From the NCBI GenBank assembly GCA_964439395.1, contig CAYTNV010000005.1, forward strand, positions 1 through 64,000: a stretch of DNA of 64,000 bases, given 5' to 3'. Positions within the stretch are counted from its first letter, which is position 1. The number at the start of each line of letters is the position of its first letter. This DNA is from JAUUSJ01 sp964439395. Its GTDB lineage: Bacteria > Bacillota > Clostridia > Lachnospirales > Lachnospiraceae. Below are positions 56,003 to 64,000 of this stretch, one piece after another. The translations under genes and the position numbers were made by a program. The notes below the pieces were generated by a model. That model did no database searches. It had not been told where the DNA came from and saw nothing but the letters and a program-made list of their open reading frames with translations.

Positions 56003-56710
56003 ATGAAGTTCAAATATAAACGGCCTATCGCTTGTTTGATTGCGGTATTTTTCTTGATATTTGGAATATATTCCAATTCAAGTATTAGTTGGGCAGCAGA
56101 GACTACAGATATTATTGTTCAAATTAATGTAAAGCAAAATGGCACAGATATTGATATTAAAAATAAGACATATTATGTTGCCCTCTTTGAAGATGCTGAA
56201 CTTACAGATTTGGTGCAAGAACCAAAAAGCGTTACACTTACAAATGCTCATTCTGGTACAATAGAATTTACTGGCTTACAAAGTGGTACTTATTATGTAG
56301 CGCAGACCGATTCTGATGGAATGTTTTTAGAAGAAGAAGGTGTAGATGTTTCTTGCTCTAAGACTGATAATGCAGTGACAGTAAAAGATGACGATGGTAC
56401 AGATTCTGTCACTGTTGTTTTGACATATGATTATGAGTATAATCCAAACGAATCTTCTACTGCTACCACAACAGCCACTGCACAGTCAACGACAAAGATA
56501 ACGGTAAATACTACTACAGCTGTTACTACAGTTGCTACGACACGCACAACATTTAATACTGTAACAACGACAGTATCTGCAACTAATGTTGTCACAGATA
56601 GTGCAAAAACGGCAGATGATAGCCATGTCGCTTTTTATAGCATTGTAGCTTTATTTTGTGTAATAGCTGCAGGATGGATTGTATACGATAGAAAAAAAAC
56701 TACAAAATAA
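56003..56710 (+). CDS. Surface protein with SpaA/Cna-B-like domain and KTAD sorting-like tail
   Basis: A 235-residue exported protein. The signal peptide ends near residue 31 (SWAAE). Residues about 35-145 form one prealbumin-like domain (YYVALFEDAEL ... GTIEFTGLQSGTYYVAQTDSDG). A Thr-rich stalk follows (about 150-198). The end has SAKTADDSH, a hydrophobic helix and a KK-rich tail, the plan of a sortase substrate, but the motif is KTAD rather than LPxTG or KTGD. It is homologous to 58109-58657. AAGGAGG precedes the start. Confidence 0.8.
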   Translation: MKFKYKRPIACLIAVFFLIFGIYSNSSISWAAETTDIIVQINVKQNGTDIDIKNKTYYVALFEDAELTDLVQEPKSVTLTNAHSGTIEFTGLQSGTYYVAQTDSDGMFLEEEGVDVSCSKTDNAVTVKDDDGTDSVTVVLTYDYEYNPNESSTATTTATAQSTTKITVNTTTAVTTVATTRTTFNTVTTTVSATNVVTDSAKTADDSHVAFYSIVALFCVIAAGWIVYDRKKTTK

Positions 56711-56770
56711 AAGAATGAAATCTCATAAATCATTTAACTGCAGAATATGAAATGAAAGAAATAGAATGAT

Positions 56771-56803
56771 AAAAAAGGGATGTTAATAAACATCTCTTTT
56801 TTT
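56771..56803 (+). terminator. Terminator of first surface-protein gene
   Basis: AAAAAGGGATGT pairs with ACATCTCTTTTT (one G-T), then TTT. Confidence 0.8.
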
Positions 56804-56949
56804 GTGCATAAAATTATTCTGATACTAAATAGAGCATAAGTTTATATTTTAGTATTGCCTTTATGATATGTTTTGTATAAACTTATATTTGAACTAAGTA
56901 TTAAAAAAACTAAGGAGAAGATTTTATTAATTAGATAGGAGGATTGGAG

Positions 56950-57834
56950 ATGGAAGTGAAGAAACTGATACTGCAGATTAGTAGTCAAGTTATGAAATTT
57001 TTTGAAAGACATGGAGATGAAATTGCAAGTGGCATTCTTCATTTTTTTGCCAGTGTTTTTATTGCTGGAATCATTTTATTTGTCGGTTTTCGGATTGTTG
57101 CAATTATTTCAAAAGGCTGTAAGAAAGCGTTAGACCGTTTTAATATTGAATCAGAAGTAAAAACATTTTTGCTTTCTTTTGTTAAAATAGGATTAAAGGC
57201 TCTTGTCATTATATGGGCTGTGACTATAATTGGGGTACCAAATTCATCGATTATTGCTTTATTTGGTACAGCCAGTGTATCTATTGGATTGGCACTTCAA
57301 GGAGGACTCTCAAACGTGACAGGTGGCTTAATTATTTTATTAATCAAGCCATTTCATATTGGGGATTATATTGTTTTTGATTCTTCTTCCATCAATTGTG
57401 AAGGAAGCGTGAAAGAAATTGATATTTTTTATACTAGAATTTTAACTGCGGATAATAAAACTATTGTTGTTCCAAATGGATTGATTTCTAATGCGACTTT
57501 AGTTAATGTGACAAAACAAGATACTAGAAGAATTGATTTGATTATAGGTGTTTCTTATGATACAGATATTCTTTATGCGAAGGAAACGATAAAGGAGATT
57601 GTTTTAAAAGAGGCAGCAGTTTTGACTGATATGGAACATGAGCTATTAATTTTTGTGGATAACCTATCGAGTAGTTCTGTTGATATTGGGGTTCGTTTTT
57701 GGGTTCCAACAGATGATTATTGGAAGGTACGCTGGAGAGTCTTGGAAAATATTAAAAATATATTCCAAGAACGTAATATAGCTATTCCATACAATCAACT
57801 TGATGTATATTTAAAAGGGAATCATACATTGTGA
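56950..57834 (+). CDS. mscS: MscS-family mechanosensitive channel
   Basis: A 294-residue small-conductance channel that releases osmolytes under hypo-osmotic shock. Three N-terminal membrane helices precede the pore helix SIIALFGTASVSIGLALQGGLSNVTGGLIILLIKPFHIGDYIVF, the MscS signature. A beta domain with the usual PNG (VVPNGLI) and a soluble C-domain follow. TAGGAGGA points to the ATG at 56950 over the TTG at 56944. Confidence 0.93.
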   Translation: MEVKKLILQISSQVMKFFERHGDEIASGILHFFASVFIAGIILFVGFRIVAIISKGCKKALDRFNIESEVKTFLLSFVKIGLKALVIIWAVTIIGVPNSSIIALFGTASVSIGLALQGGLSNVTGGLIILLIKPFHIGDYIVFDSSSINCEGSVKEIDIFYTRILTADNKTIVVPNGLISNATLVNVTKQDTRRIDLIIGVSYDTDILYAKETIKEIVLKEAAVLTDMEHELLIFVDNLSSSSVDIGVRFWVPTDDYWKVRWRVLENIKNIFQERNIAIPYNQLDVYLKGNHTL

Positions 57835-58029
57835 AATAAAAAAAGTTATTTCTTCACTCTTAGAGAATAGAATATAGTATGCTTGGAGAGGATAGGAATA
57901 AGAATGATTTTTATATGATATATTGCTTTATATATTAGATTAAATAATTACTTAAATAATAAATATCTATTATCATTTACGAATTTCTTACAATTTTGTG
58001 AATCCACTTAAAATAATTATAAATAGATA

Positions 58030-58059
58030 TTGTAATTCAAAGTAAATCTATGCTATAAT
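58030..58059 (+). promoter_or_regulatory. Promoter of second surface-protein gene
   Basis: TTGTAA (58030-58035), 18 nt and an extended TGC-TATAAT (58054-58059). Confidence 0.65.
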
Positions 58060-58108
58060 ATGAGCTAGAAAGAATATTATGATACTATATTTTAAAAGGA
58101 GGAAACTT

Positions 58109-58657
58109 ATGAAACGCATATTCAACAAGATTCTTACGTTCTTGTTAGTGTTTGGTGTTGCTTTTGGACTTCCAGTGGCTGCTTTTCAGTCCAGCGCTGC
58201 TTCCAATACAACTGTTAAAGTGACAGTTGAAGTATTATGGAATAGTGCTGCTACTAAAGTAGATAGCGCTACTTACTATGTGACAGCATATTCTGATTCT
58301 GCTTGCACAAAGGTAGTTGATACGAAGTCAGTTACTCTTAGCAGTGCTAGTTCGGGTTCAACAACATTTAACAGTCTTGCAGCTGGAACCTATTATTTCG
58401 CTGAGTCTAATTCTAGCGGAACATTAAAGACAGATACAAGCACTTTAACTATTAGCTATCCATATGGAAATATTGCTTATGTATCCAACGATAGCGGAAC
58501 AAAAGAACTTAAGATTCAGAACAATTATTCTTCCGATCCTAATACAGCTTCTGCTAAGACAGCAGATGAGAATCAACCACTTTTATTCGGTGGAATCGCA
58601 GTTCTTTGTGTATTAGTTGGTGGAGCAGTTATTTTGATGAGAAGAAAACATGTTTAA
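58109..58657 (+). CDS. Surface protein with SpaA/Cna-B-like domain and KTAD sorting-like tail (paralog)
   Basis: A 182-residue exported protein with a signal peptide (cleavage after SSAA, about residue 31). One prealbumin-like domain covers about 35-145, aligned with the 56003 protein: YYVTAYSDSACTKVVDTKSVTLSS and GTYYFAESNSSG. SAKTADENQ is followed by a membrane helix and an RRKHV tail. It lacks the Thr stalk of its paralog. AAAGGAGGA and the signal peptide fix the start at 58109. Confidence 0.8.
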   Translation: MKRIFNKILTFLLVFGVAFGLPVAAFQSSAASNTTVKVTVEVLWNSAATKVDSATYYVTAYSDSACTKVVDTKSVTLSSASSGSTTFNSLAAGTYYFAESNSSGTLKTDTSTLTISYPYGNIAYVSNDSGTKELKIQNNYSSDPNTASAKTADENQPLLFGGIAVLCVLVGGAVILMRRKHV

Positions 58658-58692
58658 AAAATAAATATTTTATTTATCGTATTTTTATGAAG

Positions 58693-58736
58693 AAAAATGC
58701 AACTAAGATAGTTTATTACCCTAGTTGCATTTTTTT
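58693..58736 (+). terminator. Terminator of second surface-protein gene
   Basis: AAAATGCAACTA pairs with TAGTTGCATTTT, then T-run. The following gap to 59135 is AT-rich; TATAAT near 58890 may be the next promoter. Confidence 0.88.
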
Positions 58737-59135
58737 ATTATATGAAATGAAACTAGCAGGAAAGAAATATATGAATCGAAGTATCGTTCTTAGCTTAAAA
58801 AAAGAAGGACAATACTTAATATTCACAGAAAAAATACACAAAAAAAATCTTTTTTGCTTGTATTTCTGTACTTTTCACACAAAATATTGTATAATAATAG
58901 CAATGATACCTATAAATGAAAGAAAACTAAAGCTAGAGCTACATAGTGATAAAAGAAGCAAGAAAAGTAAATCTAGAAATTAATAAAATAAACAGAAAAG
59001 AGTAAAAATATAAAACAAATGGTGAAAATAAATAATAAGTAAAATAAAAATCTGATAAATATGATAAACCAAAGCAGCAGGAGAGAAGTATACTTAAATG
59101 CTTTTCTAGACATAAAATAAAAGGAGGGGTTTTCT

Positions 59136-59750
59136 ATGAAGACAATTATTACTGTAGGCAGACAATATGGTAGTGGCGGAAGGCTCATTGGCAAAAAACT
59201 AGCGGAGGAATTTCAAATTCCATTTTATGACAAGGATATTTTGAAAAAGGCAGCAAAGGAAAGTGGATTTTGTGAAGAATTATTTGAAAATTATGACGAG
59301 AAGCCAACGACAAGCTTTTTATATTCTTTAGTTATGGATCCGTATGCGATGGGATATAATGCCAATTCCTTTGAGCTCCCTCTAAATCATAAGGTATTTT
59401 TGGCTGTATTTGATGGGATAAAAAAGATTGCAGACGAAGGACCTTGTGTTATTGTTGGTCGCTGTGCGGATTATGCTTTAGCCGATTATCATAATGTTTT
59501 AAAAATATTTATTTGTGGCAATATGGAAGATCGTATGAAACGTGTACAGCAATTATATCATATTCCAGAAAACAAAGTAAAAGACCAGATTATACGAATC
59601 GACAAACAAAGAGCAAGCTATTATAATTATTATACAAATAAAAAATGGGGGGATATTAAGAGCTATGATTTAGCAATTAATACAAGCCAATTTGGAATTG
59701 ACGGCGCCGTGGAGCTTATCAAACAAGCAATTGCACTTCGTGAAGCTTAA
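59136..59750 (+). CDS. Cytidylate-kinase-like family protein
   Basis: A 204-residue nucleotide kinase-like protein. P-loop-like VGRQYGSGGRLIGKKLAEEF opens it, with Asp in FYDKDIL. A lid-like region holds RMKRVQQLYHI and RIDKQRASYYNYYTNKKWGD, which is the hallmark of this clostridial family. The canonical GKS/T of Walker A is replaced by GSGGR. Its substrate is not established. AAAAGGAGG precedes the ATG. Confidence 0.85.
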   Translation: MKTIITVGRQYGSGGRLIGKKLAEEFQIPFYDKDILKKAAKESGFCEELFENYDEKPTTSFLYSLVMDPYAMGYNANSFELPLNHKVFLAVFDGIKKIADEGPCVIVGRCADYALADYHNVLKIFICGNMEDRMKRVQQLYHIPENKVKDQIIRIDKQRASYYNYYTNKKWGDIKSYDLAINTSQFGIDGAVELIKQAIALREA

Positions 59751-59817
59751 TTAAAAAATAGATACAACAATCATGATAAAAAACATATAATAAATGAATA
59801 ATATGCATTAAAAAAAT

Positions 59818-59940
59818 GGGCATCGGACTCACAGGAATTTGTAAATTCGAGAGGAGATGCCTATTAAAAGCTATTTATATCTATTCGCCAAATGCGTGTT
59901 TAACGAATAGATGAGGGTTAAAATATAACTTTCCCCCTTT
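59818..59940 (+). other. Cluster of hairpins before the XerS-like gene
   Basis: GGGCATC (59818-59824) pairs with GATGCCT (59856-59862) around a nested GAATT-TGTA-AATTC stem. ATCTATTCG (59879-59887) pairs perfectly with CGAATAGAT (59904-59912). A GGGTTA...TAAC...CCC pair ends before a T-rich tract. The last may act as a terminator. The gap 59751-60162 has no gene. Confidence 0.5.
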
Positions 59941-60046
59941 TCGTCATTTTTTTCATATTTTTTTACTTTGTTGGATCTTTTGTGTATCATTTTATATATA
60001 TTTTATTTTATTACTTTTTTATAAAAATTCAAAATCATGAATTTTT

Positions 60047-60068
60047 ATTTGTCTTACCTAAGATAAAT
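60047..60068. repeat. 22-bp imperfect palindrome, candidate operator or dif-like site
   Basis: ATTTGTCTTA-CC-TAAGATAAAT has ten-base arms with one mismatch, 94 bp before the XerS-like start. dif sites lie beside xer genes in some Firmicutes, but the centre here is shorter than the usual six bases. Confidence 0.35.
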
Positions 60069-60162
60069 TTTTATTTACAAGTCTATATTAAAACATATAA
60101 AATTATTAAGAATACATTCATTTTGAAAATTAAAATAAATTAGAAAGGTCTTTGATTTTATT

Positions 60163-61239
60163 ATGAGCGATTTAACATACTATGATCAAGTAAAGATAAA
60201 TGGAACTTTAAAACTTCGAACTCTACTGTCTGAATTACCGAGCTTTGTAAAGGATTTTTTTAGGGGAATCGAACCGACTACATCTATTCGAACGCGAATA
60301 TCTTACGCCTACGATCTTCGCATTTTTTTCCAATTTTTATTAGAACAAAATCCTGTCTTTTCCTCTTACTCTATGCAGGATTTTAAAATCACTGACTTAG
60401 ATCGACTTGGAGCTCTTGATATCGAAGAATATATAGATTATCTAAAACTATACTCGAACAAAAATAACGATACGAAATATATTACAAATAGTGAACGCGG
60501 ACTTTCTAGAAAAATGTCAATGCTGAGAAGCTTTTATGCCTATTATTTTAAGCGTGGTCTTATCAAGACGAATCCCACTATTATGGTAGATATGCCTAAA
60601 CTACATGATAAGGCAATTATAAGGCTTGATGTCGATGAAGTTGCGATGTTACTTGATTATATCGAAAACTGCGGGCAAGAATTAAGTGGACAAAAACTTC
60701 GTTTTTACGAAAAGACAAAAATGCGAGATTTTGCGATAGTCACTCTCCTACTGGGAACGGGGCTTCGCGTGTCGGAATGTGTGGGGCTTGACTTGAATGA
60801 TGTAGATTTTAAAAATAATAGCATTAAAGTGACAAGAAAAGGCGGAAATCAGATGTATATTTTCTTTGGGTCAGAGGTTTGGGAAGCACTCTATGATTAT
60901 ATTAATTTAGAAAGAAAATCGATTCAGCCTCTCCCTGGACACGAAAATGCTCTATTTTATTCTCTGCAAAGAAAAAGAATCGGTGTTCGAGCGGTGGAAA
61001 ATCTTGTAAAAAAATACGCCAAACAAATCACACCAAATAAACATATTACCCCACATAAATTGCGAAGCACCTACGGAACAAATTTATATCAAGAGACTGG
61101 TGACATCTATCTTGTAGCTGATGTACTCGGACATCACGATGTTAATACAACCAAGAAGCATTATGCCGCTCTTGGAGATGAGAGAAGAAAACAGGCAGCC
61201 AAAGCTATTACTCTTCGAGAAAAAAACGAAAAAGAGTAA
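60163..61239 (+). CDS. XerS-like tyrosine recombinase
   Basis: A 358-residue recombinase. The catalytic set is intact: GLRVSE (Arg), TRKGG (Lys), HKLRS (His, Arg), LGHHDVNTT (His) and KKHYAAL (Tyr). The HxLR box has Ser after Arg and is followed by DIYLVADVLGH, which I associate with XerS of streptococci. XerS resolves chromosome dimers alone at a dif-type site; here this is inferred. GAAAGG lies about 12 nt before the ATG. Confidence 0.85.
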   Translation: MSDLTYYDQVKINGTLKLRTLLSELPSFVKDFFRGIEPTTSIRTRISYAYDLRIFFQFLLEQNPVFSSYSMQDFKITDLDRLGALDIEEYIDYLKLYSNKNNDTKYITNSERGLSRKMSMLRSFYAYYFKRGLIKTNPTIMVDMPKLHDKAIIRLDVDEVAMLLDYIENCGQELSGQKLRFYEKTKMRDFAIVTLLLGTGLRVSECVGLDLNDVDFKNNSIKVTRKGGNQMYIFFGSEVWEALYDYINLERKSIQPLPGHENALFYSLQRKRIGVRAVENLVKKYAKQITPNKHITPHKLRSTYGTNLYQETGDIYLVADVLGHHDVNTTKKHYAALGDERRKQAAKAITLREKNEKE

Positions 61240-61360
61240 TATATATAAAGATATATAAAAAAATATTATAGCATAAAATTAGAAAACAGAAAATCAATCC
61301 GTTGTATTACTCTCCCACTTTCTCCTGCTGCCCTATTTCCTAATAAAAATCGAATAATAC

Positions 61361-61415
61361 AAAAAGGGGTATCACATAAACATTTATTGTAAGTTTTAAT
61401 GTGATACCCCTTTTT
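61361..61415. terminator. Bidirectional terminator between convergent genes
   Basis: AAAAAGGGGTATCACAT pairs perfectly with its complement at 61399-61415; A and T runs on both sides serve both strands. Confidence 0.95.
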
Positions 61416-61428
61416 GCTTTGTAAAAGT

Positions 61429-63192
61429 CTATTTGCTTTTCAACATTGGGATTAATTCATTTACTGCTTTTTCAATAACGGAATATCTAGAGCTTGAAAT
61501 ACCTGATGCCTGAGCAAAATTATAAGTAGAACGAAGGTCAAAATATGCATAGCTAAAGAAAGCAAATCCCTTTACTCTGCTATTTTGTCTCGCATTGGAA
61601 ATTTGTTTTTTCATAAGAGAAGAATCCAGCCATTCGGAAGTATTTGTATGGTTAGAATCTGTCTCTCCCACTCTGTAAGTTCCAATACCAATATAAAGTT
61701 TTACGATATTTTTCTTATTCAATGTACTCCACTCAGATACCATTTTATCAAAAGGTGCCGTTTTATGAGTAAATCCCCAATATATTTGAGGAATTACATA
61801 ATCAATATAACCCTCTTGACTTAACCATTTTTCAATATCAACATAATAAGAATATTCACTCGTCAAATTATCAATATATCCGGCTGGACTGATACCGAAT
61901 TCGACATTTTGATCGATAGAGTCAATCGCAGAATAAATATTCTTAATAAGTGTACTAACATTTTCTCTTCTCCAGTTGGCAATGCCAGTAACTGTTTTTG
62001 TTCCTGTGTATTCCTTTGCATCAAAATCCGTTAATACATTTTGACTTGTAAACTCTGGGTAAAAATAATCGTCAAAATGTATTGCATCAATATCATAATC
62101 TTGTACGATTTCTTTTACTCCGTTTAAAATTAAATTTTGTACCTCTTCTTTTGCTGGATTATAGTATAATGCTCCATTATAAGATAATACATTTCTTTGT
62201 TCTTCACTATTGCTTGAGTTATGCCATTTTTTAGCTGGATTATCCGCAGAAAGTGTGTCATAAGAATCCTGTGTAGATACACGGTATGGATTAATCCATG
62301 CGTGGAATTCAAGACCTCTCTCATGCGCTTCCTCAATCATAATCTTAAGTGGATTGAATCCAGGATTCACTCCTTGAGTTCCAGTTAAATATTTGGACCA
62401 TGGATAATATTTAGATGGATAAAGTGCATCTCCCATTGGTCTTACATGAACAATTACTGCATTCATGCCACTGTCAACAGTCTTATCATAAATATGGTCA
62501 ATAAATTCTGTAAATGCCTTTTCCGAATGCTCACTATTTTCTACATAGCTTTCTAATTCAAGATAAGAAATCCACATTGCCTTAAATTCTTCATCGTCAC
62601 TGTCTGCAGTGGCAATTGTCTCTTTTGTAGCAGCCGTAGTAGCTGTAGTAGTGGCTTTTTTTCCAGAAGAGATTGCTAATGTATTAGTCTTATCACTCCA
62701 ACTGCGCTCTATTCCAAGAAGTTTACATACTTGCTTTGCTGGAATAACAACACGTTTTTCATTAGAAGAAGTATAAGTAATATTCATTGGTGCAGCTTTT
62801 AGAGTTTTAGTTTTGCCGTTCAGCGTAGCTTTCGTACTTCCAACTGTCATTTTTAGTGTATTGGAGTTATATTTTAACACCAATACTTTTGAAGTCTTAT
62901 CGTAGGAACAAGTCACTCCTATTGTATTTTTAAATACCTTTTTATAAGCTGCCATAACGACATCTCCCACTTTGAAAGCTGGAATTTTAGTCATATCAAG
63001 CTTTTTTCCATCATAGGTAATCGTCACTGCCTCTCCCTTATACTGATATGATTTTCCATTGTATTTATAATTTACTGTTGTTGTAGCGGCAGATGCACTG
63101 CCCATATCTGTCTTGCTAGCTATGCCTACACAGCCAAGCAATAAGCAAAACGAAAGAAAAAATGCCATCCCCTTACGTATGATTTGTTTCAT
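61429..63192 (-). CDS. Secreted GH10-like (GHL10/YngK-type) hydrolase with copper-amine-oxidase N-domain
   Basis: A 587-residue exported protein. The N-terminal signal could be cleaved as a lipoprotein (LLGC) or after ASA-A. A copper-amine-oxidase N-terminal-like domain (about 40-178) is followed by a Thr/Ala linker. The TIM-barrel domain (about 200-585) has GHL10 features: FKAMWISYLELE, VIVHVRPMGDALYPSKYYPW, HAWINPYRVS, AIHFDDYFYP and DYVIPQIYWGF. It should cleave a cell-wall or exopolysaccharide glycan. GGAGCG precedes the start. Confidence 0.88.
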   Translation of the reverse strand: MKQIIRKGMAFFLSFCLLLGCVGIASKTDMGSASAATTTVNYKYNGKSYQYKGEAVTITYDGKKLDMTKIPAFKVGDVVMAAYKKVFKNTIGVTCSYDKTSKVLVLKYNSNTLKMTVGSTKATLNGKTKTLKAAPMNITYTSSNEKRVVIPAKQVCKLLGIERSWSDKTNTLAISSGKKATTTATTAATKETIATADSDDEEFKAMWISYLELESYVENSEHSEKAFTEFIDHIYDKTVDSGMNAVIVHVRPMGDALYPSKYYPWSKYLTGTQGVNPGFNPLKIMIEEAHERGLEFHAWINPYRVSTQDSYDTLSADNPAKKWHNSSNSEEQRNVLSYNGALYYNPAKEEVQNLILNGVKEIVQDYDIDAIHFDDYFYPEFTSQNVLTDFDAKEYTGTKTVTGIANWRRENVSTLIKNIYSAIDSIDQNVEFGISPAGYIDNLTSEYSYYVDIEKWLSQEGYIDYVIPQIYWGFTHKTAPFDKMVSEWSTLNKKNIVKLYIGIGTYRVGETDSNHTNTSEWLDSSLMKKQISNARQNSRVKGFAFFSYAYFDLRSTYNFAQASGISSSRYSVIEKAVNELIPMLKSK

Positions 63193-63409
63193 AGTACACG
63201 CTCCTTTTTTATTATAATTGATGTTTTATCTTTTAGTTATTATCATAAAACAAATAAGATCATCTACTAATATATGTATGCTATATATATATTAAAATGT
63301 ATAAAACTCCCATATGGCTTAGGGCATGACTTTTACTTTTCTATCATACCATAAACTGGTAGCATACATCAATTCATTTTTGTAATATTATTAGAAGAAA
63401 AATCCAAAG

Positions 63410-63438
63410 TTGCACGAAAAAATTAGGTATGCTATACT
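63410..63438 (+). promoter_or_regulatory. Promoter of the PP-loop gene
   Basis: TTGCAC (63410-63415), 17 nt and TATACT (63433-63438) with a TG two bases before it. Confidence 0.78.
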
Positions 63439-63444
63439 AATGTG

Positions 63445-63702
63445 AGCAAAAAAAGGAAGGATTATCTTTATGATAATTTTAAGATGAATCGAACAGAATG
63501 TTCGACGGTTTGATCAAATATAAAAATCCCCACAAAAGATACGTGGGAGCATAAGACAATGAAGAAAAAAGGAAAATATCGATTAAAACATCTATTTTTA
63601 CGAAATATAACCAGAAAGGAGGACGGTATTTTCTCTGCTGCCTAAATATAGACAAGAAAGGACAAATAATAATAAGCAGTATAAGAAATACCCGATATAT
63701 TC
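63445..63702 (+). other. Leader with hairpins and a short ORF
   Basis: TCGAACA-GAA-TGTTCGA (63488-63504) and TCCCCAC...GTGGGA (63528-63549) are hairpins. A 28-codon frame (63559-63645, MKKKGKYRLKHLFLRN...) and a 5-codon frame after AAGGAAGGA could be translated. The leader ends at the ATG of the PP-loop gene. Confidence 0.4.
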
Positions 63703-64000
63703 ATGAAACTACAACAATTATTAAGCTGCACAAGAAAAGCAATCGATGATTATGGTATGATACAGGATAATGACCATATTGCAGTTGGAATATCAGGTGG
63801 CAAAGATAGTTTGACATTACTCTACGCTCTTAGCCATCTTAGGAGATTTTATCCTCATCCTTTTAAACTTTCTGCTATCACGGTAGATTTAGGATTTGGA
63901 AATTTAGATTTAGAAGAAATAGAAAAACTATGCAAAAAATTAAATGTACCATATATTATTTTAAAAACAGATATTGCTCCTATCTTATTCGATTATAGAA
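63703..64000 (+). CDS. TtcA/TilS-like PP-loop ATPase, truncated by window end
   Basis: The first 99 codons of a protein of the tRNA 2-thiocytidine/lysidine group, with no stop before the window ends. The PP-loop is VGISGGKDSLTLLYAL (SGGKDS), preceded by IDDYGMIQDNDHIA. An ITVDLGF strand follows. These ATPases adenylate a tRNA base before sulfur or lysine attachment. In TtcA, CxxC Fe-S motifs lie further on and are outside the window. Confidence 0.85.
   Translation, partial: MKLQQLLSCTRKAIDDYGMIQDNDHIAVGISGGKDSLTLLYALSHLRRFYPHPFKLSAITVDLGFGNLDLEEIEKLCKKLNVPYIILKTDIAPILFDYR

Noticed and set aside
58606..58983. 125-codon frame overlapping the surface-protein end
   Set aside because: It crosses a clear terminator and overlaps a better gene; no ribosome site.
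59818..59940. CRISPR-like or integron-like repeats
   Set aside because: The hairpins differ in sequence and are not repeated with spacers.
63488..63504. CGAAC...GTTCG resembling a LexA box
   Set aside because: The gap is five bases, while the Bacillus LexA box needs four; it fits an RNA hairpin better.

Overview
The window is AT-rich, with AGGAGG-type ribosome binding sites, sigma-A-like promoters and strong rho-independent terminators. It looks like the chromosome of a low-GC Firmicute. The leuB-ilvD-ilvB order, the CmpB-like membrane protein, the DUF1846 protein and KTxD-type sorting tails suggest the clostridial family Lachnospiraceae. I do not assign a genus. No phage, insertion sequence or CRISPR array is visible.

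Layout. (1) 0.4-7.5 kb: small metabolic genes (GNAT acetyltransferase, metallo-beta-lactamase-fold hydrolase, alpha/beta esterase, UDP-galactopyranose mutase, ClC antiporter, DUF1846 protein). (2) 7.7-12.8 kb: a GntR-type regulator with clpC, a small unknown protein and radA. Structured repeats of about 70 bp lie in the gaps of regions 1 and 2. (3) 12.9-16.9 kb: a five-repeat SH3 exported protein behind a long leader, tRNA-Trp, an unknown protein and an FKBP/trigger-factor-like lipoprotein. (4) 17.1-32.0 kb: a 15-kb signalling island, the most unusual part. It encodes a membrane coiled-coil protein, a zinc-ribbon GTPase, a large GTPase-associated (GAP1-like) membrane protein, an XRE-like HTH protein, an FHA protein, a SEDS glycan polymerase, a class B PBP, an atypical kinase on the opposite strand, a PP2C phosphatase, a Ser/Thr kinase, a vWA protein and a degenerate kinase-like protein. 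(5) 32.0-39.5 kb: the pstSCAB-phoU-phoPR phosphate locus. pstB has an in-frame amber codon and PstA carries a PDZ-like insertion. (6) 39.5-42.6 kb: a flavodoxin-like oxidoreductase, a CmpB-like membrane protein and a tyrosine-recombinase-like protein lacking most catalytic residues. (7) 43.0-55.6 kb: leuB-ilvD-ilvB, serC-serA-asd, a DUF1015 protein with a DGHHR motif, and glgB. (8) 56.0-64.0 kb: two related surface proteins flanking an MscS channel, a cytidylate-kinase-like protein, a XerS-like recombinase, a secreted GH10-like hydrolase and the start of a TtcA/TilS-like PP-loop gene cut by the window edge.

How the parts work together. In the island, phosphorylation parts (two kinases, a phosphatase, an FHA phosphothreonine reader) sit beside a SEDS-PBP pair that polymerises and crosslinks peptidoglycan. 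This resembles the actinobacterial pknB-pbpA-rodA-pstP-fha cluster. Here it is joined to a GTPase/GAP1 pair and a vWA-phosphatase-kinase set of the kind linked to TerY-P and conflict systems. My inference is a GTP- and phosphorylation-controlled envelope remodelling or defence module. The pho locus is a self-contained phosphate uptake and sensing unit. Region 7 makes branched-chain amino acids, serine and aspartate semialdehyde.
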